A stretch of DNA of 11,387 nt from Spirochaetales bacterium. Its GTDB lineage: Bacteria > Spirochaetota > Spirochaetia > Treponematales > UBA12059. Under the pieces are notes generated by a model. It was not told the origin of the DNA. It ran no database searches and saw nothing but the letters and a program-made list of their open reading frames with translations. Made by a program: the position numbers and the translations under genes. Numbering within the stretch: the stretch's first letter is position 1; each line of letters opens with the position of its first letter. The DNA is taken from NCBI GenBank assembly GCA_004525355.1, contig SPCK01000032.1, forward strand, positions 1-11,387, written 5' to 3'. Shown piece after piece: positions 7,480-11,387 of this stretch.

Positions 7480-8727
7480 TTAAAAAAACTCCTTGAACCA
7501 GTCCCTGAATTTCCGCGCCAGCCCTTCTCCCTTGGGTTTGGGTTTTTCTATGTTGCGTGGCCTGGAGTCGGTAACCGGAGGACCCATGCGCTCCGCCCCG
7601 AGGAGCACCAATCCGACCGCGGTAGAGAAAGCCGGGTTACGGTATTCTTCCACCAATCCGCCCAGCGACGTCGGCGATCCTACACGGACGGGTAGGCCGA
7701 ATACCTCGTACGCCAGGTCGGCCGCGCCGGGTATCAACGCGCCGCCCCCGGTGAGCACGACGCCGCCCTTGATCAATCGCCAATGGCCCATCTGCTCGAC
7801 CCGCTCGCGCACCAGCCGGTAGATTTCTTCCATGCGCGGCTGTATCACGCCGGCCACCTTGGCCTTGGGCATTTCCTGCGGAGCGCGCCCACCGACGCCG
7901 GGCACGATCACGAATTCGTCCAAGTCCACCTGAGGCAGGTAGCAGCAGCCGGACTCACGCTTTATCTTCTCTGCGGCATCCATCGGCACGTTCAGGATGA
8001 TGGAAAGGTCGTTGGTAACCTGCGAACCGCCCACGCCTACGTTGGCGCTGAAATATGGCGCCCCGTCGGCGTAGACCAGTACGTCCGTGGTGCCGCCGCC
8101 CAGGTCGACGAGCAGGCAACCGAGCTCCTTCTCGTCGGCGCTCAGCACGGCCCGGGACGCGGCCAGACTCTGCAGGATCAAACCCGATACCTTGAACCCG
8201 GAGCGATTGACGCAGCGTACCAAATTCTGGGCGCTGGTCACGGATCCGGTGATGATATGCACTTCGACTTCGAGGCGGACCCCGATCATGTCCAGCGGAT
8301 TTCGTATGCCTTTCTGGTCGTCGACGATGAAGGTCTGCGGAATGACATGGAGCACTTCACGGTCCATCGGGATGACAACCGCGCGGGCTGCCTCGATGAC
8401 GCGATCCACGTCGTCCTGGCAGATTTCCCTGCCCTTGCCGGTCACTGCCACAACGCCTCGCGAGTTGATGCCTTCAACGTTGGCGCCGGCCACGCCCACG
8501 AAGCATTCCTTGACCTCGCGTCCGGACATGAGCTCTGCGGCCTCTACCGCCTTGGTCAGCGACAGCAGTGTAGCCTCGATATTGACGACGACGCCATTGC
8601 GCAGGCCCGTGCTGGGCGCCTGCCCGACGCCGGTGATCTCGAGGACGCCGTTTTCATTGTATTGGCCTATTACGGCGCAGGTCTTGTACGTTCCTATATC
8701 AAGACCGACTATCAGATTGTCACCCAG
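7480..8727 (-). CDS. ftsA: Cell division protein FtsA, CTG start
   Basis: Actin-like ATPase that tethers FtsZ to the membrane. From the CTG at 8727 it has 415 residues, a normal FtsA length. Features are the phosphate-1 loop [15 protein letters not shown] (7-21), the FtsA-specific 1C domain (about 85-165), the second phosphate loop [13 protein letters not shown] (207-219), the adenosine motif [13 protein letters not shown] (322-334) and a C-terminal amphipathic membrane helix, [14 protein letters not shown] (402-415). The first in-frame ATG is codon 67, and starting there would delete the phosphate-1 loop. Between the in-frame TAA at 8745-8743 and that ATG there is no ATG, GTG or TTG. CTG at 8727 lies six bases after a perfect AGGAGG and overlaps the ftsQ end by 8 bases. 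Function is certain; the start is inferred. Confidence 0.95.
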   Translation of the reverse strand: MGDNLIVGLDIGTYKTCAVIGQYNENGVLEITGVGQAPSTGLRNGVVVNIEATLLSLTKAVEAAELMSGREVKECFVGVAGANVEGINSRGVVAVTGKGREICQDDVDRVIEAARAVVIPMDREVLHVIPQTFIVDDQKGIRNPLDMIGVRLEVEVHIITGSVTSAQNLVRCVNRSGFKVSGLILQSLAASRAVLSADEKELGCLLVDLGGGTTDVLVYADGAPYFSANVGVGGSQVTNDLSIILNVPMDAAEKIKRESGCCYLPQVDLDEFVIVPGVGGRAPQEMPKAKVAGVIQPRMEEIYRLVRERVEQMGHWRLIKGGVVLTGGGALIPGAADLAYEVFGLPVRVGSPTSLGGLVEEYRNPAFSTAVGLVLLGAERMGPPVTDSRPRNIEKPKPKGEGLARKFRDWFKEFF

Positions 8728-9565
8728 AGACGGCCTCCTTTTTTATGTAGACGAACGTTTCGGACCTCAGGTCCAGTTCGCGGATGGCAGGGGCGAGTCC
8801 CCCGGTTTCGACTACGTCGAGGACGAGCATCATAGACTTGAGCAGGTCCGCGTTCAAGACCGGCTTTACCCGCACGGGTAGACGATAATTGGCTGGATAC
8901 AGGATCGCCTCGACCGGCGCCCCTTCCCGTGCCACCATACGGATCTCGGATACCACGTCCAGGAGTCCGGGGTTGGTTCGGCTTACTTCAGCCATTGACG
9001 AGAGCAGCGCGGGAAACGCACCGCCCAGGTGCATGCCGTACCGCAAGCCGCGTATCTCTATTCCTGAAATGACCGGCAGTTGCCCGGACGCCGGGAATTC
9101 GGCGGCGGAAGCGAATACGACTCCCTCGGCGTCCACGCAATGTGCCATGAGCCTGCCAGCTCCGTCGCGGGCATAAACGATGGCGATCGGCGTCCGCTCC
9201 GTGACATCGAAGGCGAGAAGATTCGGGAAACGCTTTATCACGCGTACAGCCGCAATCCTCGGATGGGCGGCTATGGCGCGTGCCACTATCACTTCGTCGA
9301 CGCCGAACCAGTTGCTTCCTGCGGGTAATCCCGCCCAAGCCAGCAACTCTTCCACCGGAACGACTCCCGGATGTACCAGCTCCACCCGGGCTATTTCAGT
9401 CAGCGGAACGCCCGCCAGTACTGCGACGAGGATCACGGCAACGATCGCCATGACCAGAATCGCGAGGCGACCGGCCGTCCATCGGTTTTCCGCGGCAGGA
9501 GCGTGCCTGCGGCGACCCGGCTCCGCCCAGCCGTAGTCGTGGTCGGACAGAACGTACTCAGCCAT
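8720..9565 (-). CDS. ftsQ: Cell division protein FtsQ/DivIB
   Basis: Bitopic divisome protein that links early cytoplasmic and late periplasmic division proteins; 281 residues. A short cytoplasmic part (1-32, with the basic GRRRH) is followed by one membrane segment (about 33-53, RLAILVMAIVAVILVAVLAG). Next comes a POTRA domain (about 55-126) with the family pattern GLPAGSNWFGVD, HPRIAAVRVIKRFPNLLAFDV and the ERTP end. A beta-rich domain follows (about 130-275) with CVDAEGVVF and LPVISGI, as in FtsQ. The frame is open 17 codons upstream; the ATG giving MAEYVLSDHD overlaps the ftsW stop by 8 bases (ATGGCTGA), with GGAAGGG about ten bases upstream. It overlaps ftsA by 8 bases. Sequence is poorly conserved in this family, but the architecture and the position between ftsW and ftsA make the assignment strong. 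Confidence 0.92.
   Translation of the reverse strand: MAEYVLSDHDYGWAEPGRRRHAPAAENRWTAGRLAILVMAIVAVILVAVLAGVPLTEIARVELVHPGVVPVEELLAWAGLPAGSNWFGVDEVIVARAIAAHPRIAAVRVIKRFPNLLAFDVTERTPIAIVYARDGAGRLMAHCVDAEGVVFASAAEFPASGQLPVISGIEIRGLRYGMHLGGAFPALLSSMAEVSRTNPGLLDVVSEIRMVAREGAPVEAILYPANYRLPVRVKPVLNADLLKSMMLVLDVVETGGLAPAIRELDLRSETFVYIKKEAVSG
8734..8739 (-). promoter_or_regulatory. Ribosome binding site of ftsA, upstream of a CTG codon
   Basis: Minus-strand AGGAGG within an AAAAAAGGAGG run, lying in the last codons of ftsQ (KKEAVSG). The in-frame CTG is six bases downstream. The strength and spacing of this site are the main argument that CTG is the initiator. A GTG four bases further on is out of frame and is followed by a stop two codons later (GTG ACA ATC TGA). 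Confidence 0.7.
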
Positions 9566-10715
9566 TGGCGGCCAACCCTTCCGGCGCCGTGTCGGACACC
9601 CTGTCCTTCGAGACATTGTAGATGAACCCGGCGGCTATGGCCGCCGATACGAGGGCGGATCCCCCGGACGAAAAAAACGGTAGGGGCATACCCGTTGCGG
9701 GCACGGCTCCAACGGCGACAAGGACGTTGACCAGGGTCTGGGTAGCCAGGTACAGGGTCATACCGAACGCGAGATAGGAACGGTAGGCGTCCCGCGCCCT
9801 GAGGGAAGCGCTGAATGCTCGCCATAGGACGAACACCCAGAGACCGCTGAAGATGAGCACGCCAAGGAATCCAGTTTCCTCTACCCATGACGCGAACACG
9901 AAATCGGATTGTACTTCGGGGATGCTTCTCAGCTTGAGCGTCCCCAGGCCCATTCCCTTGCCCAGAAGCCCGCCGGCCCTGATTGCACGAAGGGAACCAT
10001 TCACCTGATAGGTCAAGTCGGCAGGATCAAAGCGTGGCGCCAGGAAGCCGATGACGCGCTTGAGGCGGTAGTCGCTCGTGAGCACCGTAAGGGCCAGCAA
10101 AGGGACACCGACGCTGCCTGCGGCAGCAAAAAACAGCAGGGGTACGTGGGCGATCCAGAATAGGCCCAACGCGATCGTTGCCAGGAGCAGCGCCGTGGAA
10201 AAATCATTCTGCAACAGCACGATGCCAACACCCGCGACCACGACCAGGAGAGGCGGCAGAACTCCATTGACCACGTCGCCGAGCTTGTCTTCCTTCTTGG
10301 CGAGGATATGTGCCAGGTAGAGCATCAAGGCCGGCTTGAACAGTTCTGACGGCTGGACGGTGATGGATCCGAACCCTATCCAGCGGGAAGCTCCGTTCTT
10401 TACGATACCGATGCCCGGAACGAAGGGAAGGATCAGGAGAACGATACTTGCGAGCGCGATGAATCCGGCCCTGTCCCGCCAGAACTCGGCAGGTACCGCG
10501 GCGGCGACAAGGAAAGCCGCCACGGATGGCAGCATCCAAAACGCTTGCCTGAGAGCGAAGTAGGAAGGCGCGCGGCCCAGGGCCATCGCGAAGCCATATG
10601 AAGCGGAATAAAGATTGGCCAGCCCGATTCCTGCAAGCAGGACCAATCCGCTGAGCAGGAGACCGTCGCCTTTTGTCTGCCCAAAGGGGCGTTCCATCGT
10701 AAATGCAGCGCTCAT
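9558..10715 (-). CDS. ftsW: Septal peptidoglycan glycosyltransferase FtsW
   Basis: SEDS-family polytopic membrane enzyme that polymerises lipid II at the septum together with a class B penicillin-binding protein. 385 residues with about ten hydrophobic segments. Diagnostic motifs are NGASRWIGFGSITVQPSELF (107-126), LLQNDFSTALLL (168-179), RAIRAGGLLGKGMGLGTLK (243-261), IPEVQSDFVFASWVEETGF (265-283) and PATGMPLPFFSSGGSAL (339-355). Asp271 in QSDF corresponds to the catalytic aspartate of FtsW/RodA. FtsW is preferred over RodA because of the neighbouring mraY, ftsQ, ftsA and ftsZ. Two starts are possible: GTG at 10724, directly after the mraY stop, and ATG at 10715. I prefer the ATG, which has AGGTGAGG just upstream, whereas the GTG has no binding site. 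Confidence 0.96.
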   Translation of the reverse strand: MSAAFTMERPFGQTKGDGLLLSGLVLLAGIGLANLYSASYGFAMALGRAPSYFALRQAFWMLPSVAAFLVAAAVPAEFWRDRAGFIALASIVLLILPFVPGIGIVKNGASRWIGFGSITVQPSELFKPALMLYLAHILAKKEDKLGDVVNGVLPPLLVVVAGVGIVLLQNDFSTALLLATIALGLFWIAHVPLLFFAAAGSVGVPLLALTVLTSDYRLKRVIGFLAPRFDPADLTYQVNGSLRAIRAGGLLGKGMGLGTLKLRSIPEVQSDFVFASWVEETGFLGVLIFSGLWVFVLWRAFSASLRARDAYRSYLAFGMTLYLATQTLVNVLVAVGAVPATGMPLPFFSSGGSALVSAAIAAGFIYNVSKDRVSDTAPEGLAANG

Positions 10716-10724
10716 GTCCCTCAC

Positions 10725-11387
10725 CTACTGTATCTTCAGGGTGGACAGGGCGATGATGGCAAAAAGCCCACCCAGTATCCAGAAACGCACGACCACCTTG
10801 GTTTCCTTCCAGCCGGAAAGCTCGAAGTGATGGTGGAGCGGCGCCATGCGAAAAACGCGCTTGCCCTTGGTCGCTTTGAAATACATGACCTGTATGACGA
10901 CCGACAGGCCCTCGAGTACGAAAGTACCTCCGATTATAAAGAGCAGGACCTCTTTCTTGACCACCAGCGCCAGGATGGACAGGACTCCGCCGAGGCTCAG
11001 CGACCCGACGTCGCCCATGAAAGCCTCGGCCGGGTGCGCGTTGAACCACAGGAATCCGACACAGGCTCCCAGCAGGGCGAGCACGAATACGGTCAGCTCT
11101 CCGGCGCCCCGGATAAAGGGAATTCCCAGGTAGCCGGACCAATCCGCGCGCCCTGAAAGGTAGGTGATGATACCCAAGGCTATGACCGCCATGATGACAA
11201 GGCCCGTAGCAAGGCCGTCAAGGCCGTCCGTGAGATTGACCGCATTGGACCACCAGACGATATAGATGACAGCAATGGGAATCCAGAAGATGCCCAGGTC
11301 CAGTACCGCGTTCTTGAAGAAGGGCAGGTACAGAAGCGTGGTATCATCGGTCGGATTGAAATACAGAGCCAGCACGACGGCAAGCGC
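10725..11387 (-). CDS. mraY: MraY phospho-MurNAc-pentapeptide transferase, 5' end cut by window
   Basis: Integral membrane enzyme that joins UDP-MurNAc-pentapeptide to undecaprenyl phosphate to give lipid I, the first membrane step of peptidoglycan synthesis. The C-terminal 220 residues are visible, about 60% of the usual 360. The frame is open through the right edge (it reads ALAVVLALYFNP there), so an apparent GTG at 11375 is an internal Val codon. Hallmarks in order are WWSNAVNLTDGLDGLATG, with the catalytic aspartate region; FNAHPAEAFMGDVGSLSLGG; and PLHHHFELSGWKETKVVVRF, the HHH motif that contacts the nucleotide. Several hydrophobic helices lie between them. ftsW follows after 9 bases, with no murD between the two. 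Confidence 0.97.
   Translation of the reverse strand, partial: ALAVVLALYFNPTDDTTLLYLPFFKNAVLDLGIFWIPIAVIYIVWWSNAVNLTDGLDGLATGLVIMAVIALGIITYLSGRADWSGYLGIPFIRGAGELTVFVLALLGACVGFLWFNAHPAEAFMGDVGSLSLGGVLSILALVVKKEVLLFIIGGTFVLEGLSVVIQVMYFKATKGKRVFRMAPLHHHFELSGWKETKVVVRFWILGGLFAIIALSTLKIQ

Noticed and set aside
6414..7496. Plus-strand open frame of 360 codons
   Set aside because: It lies opposite ftsZ, whose reading frame is certain. The product is low-complexity Ser/Pro/Arg-rich, typical of an antisense shadow in GC-rich DNA.
7480..7510. Possible terminator around the T-run at the end of ftsA
   Set aside because: The T-run encodes the final Phe codons and the stop of ftsA, and the flanking inverted repeat is short and imperfect with the T-run in the loop.
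8720..8725. GTG near the ftsA ribosome binding site as the start
   Set aside because: It is out of the FtsA frame and reaches a stop after three codons.
7783..8835. Plus-strand open frame of 350 codons, and another at 8087-8881
   Set aside because: Both are antisense to ftsA and the end of ftsQ; they show no recognisable domains and have His/Arg/Ala-rich shadow composition.
10204..11142. Minus-strand open frame of 312 codons over mraY and ftsW
   Set aside because: It is in a different frame from the clear MraY and FtsW sequences and is Arg/Gly-rich, so it is a frame shadow.
1..11387. Mobile element, defence system or CRISPR
   Set aside because: Both Xer proteins are housekeeping-type with conserved neighbours; there are no terminal repeats, transposase genes, spaced palindromic repeats or toxin-antitoxin-like pairs in the window.

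Overview
All recognisable genes lie on the minus strand and read from right to left without a strand switch. The order is mraY (5' part beyond the window) - ftsW - ftsQ - ftsA - ftsZ - xerD-like recombinase - TPR lipoprotein - dprA - topA - xerC-like recombinase - hslV (3' part beyond the window). I see no insertion sequence, tRNA, rRNA, CRISPR array, phage gene or convincing intrinsic terminator.

The DNA is GC-rich, and long open frames on the plus strand are shadows of the real genes. The likely source is a free-living or host-associated spirochaete (Spirochaeta/Treponema-like). The reasons are the ftsQ-ftsA-ftsZ block running into a TPR lipoprotein, dprA and topA, as I remember from Treponema genomes, and an FtsZ with an unusually long N-terminal tail. 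This placement is inference from gene order and protein character, not a database result.

Right part (about 6131-11387) is a shortened division and cell-wall (dcw) cluster. MraY makes lipid I, FtsW polymerises lipid II at the septum, FtsQ is the bitopic divisome scaffold, FtsA anchors FtsZ to the membrane, and FtsZ forms the ring. murD, murG and murC, which sit among these genes in many bacteria, are absent between them here. Middle and left part (1-6127) holds DNA-processing and chromosome-maintenance genes: two tyrosine recombinases of the XerC/XerD type, DprA, topoisomerase I and the HslV peptidase. dprA-topA-xerC-hslV parallels the smf-topA-gid-codV-clpQ order of Bacillus, without the gid (trmFO) gene.

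The genes are packed tightly. Six junctions overlap (two of them ATGA), and two more are separated by 3 and 9 bases. Only ftsA/ftsZ (122 bases) and dprA/topA (114 bases) have real gaps. No stretch over 300 bases lacks a gene. The arrangement suggests one long, translationally coupled transcription unit joining septation, chromosome-dimer resolution and supercoiling.

The most unusual observation is that ftsA has no ATG, GTG or TTG start. Its full-length frame opens at a CTG codon placed six bases after a perfect AGGAGG, inside the end of ftsQ. I found no evidence for a wholly new system; the uncharacterised TPR lipoprotein between xerD and dprA is the main gene of unknown role.
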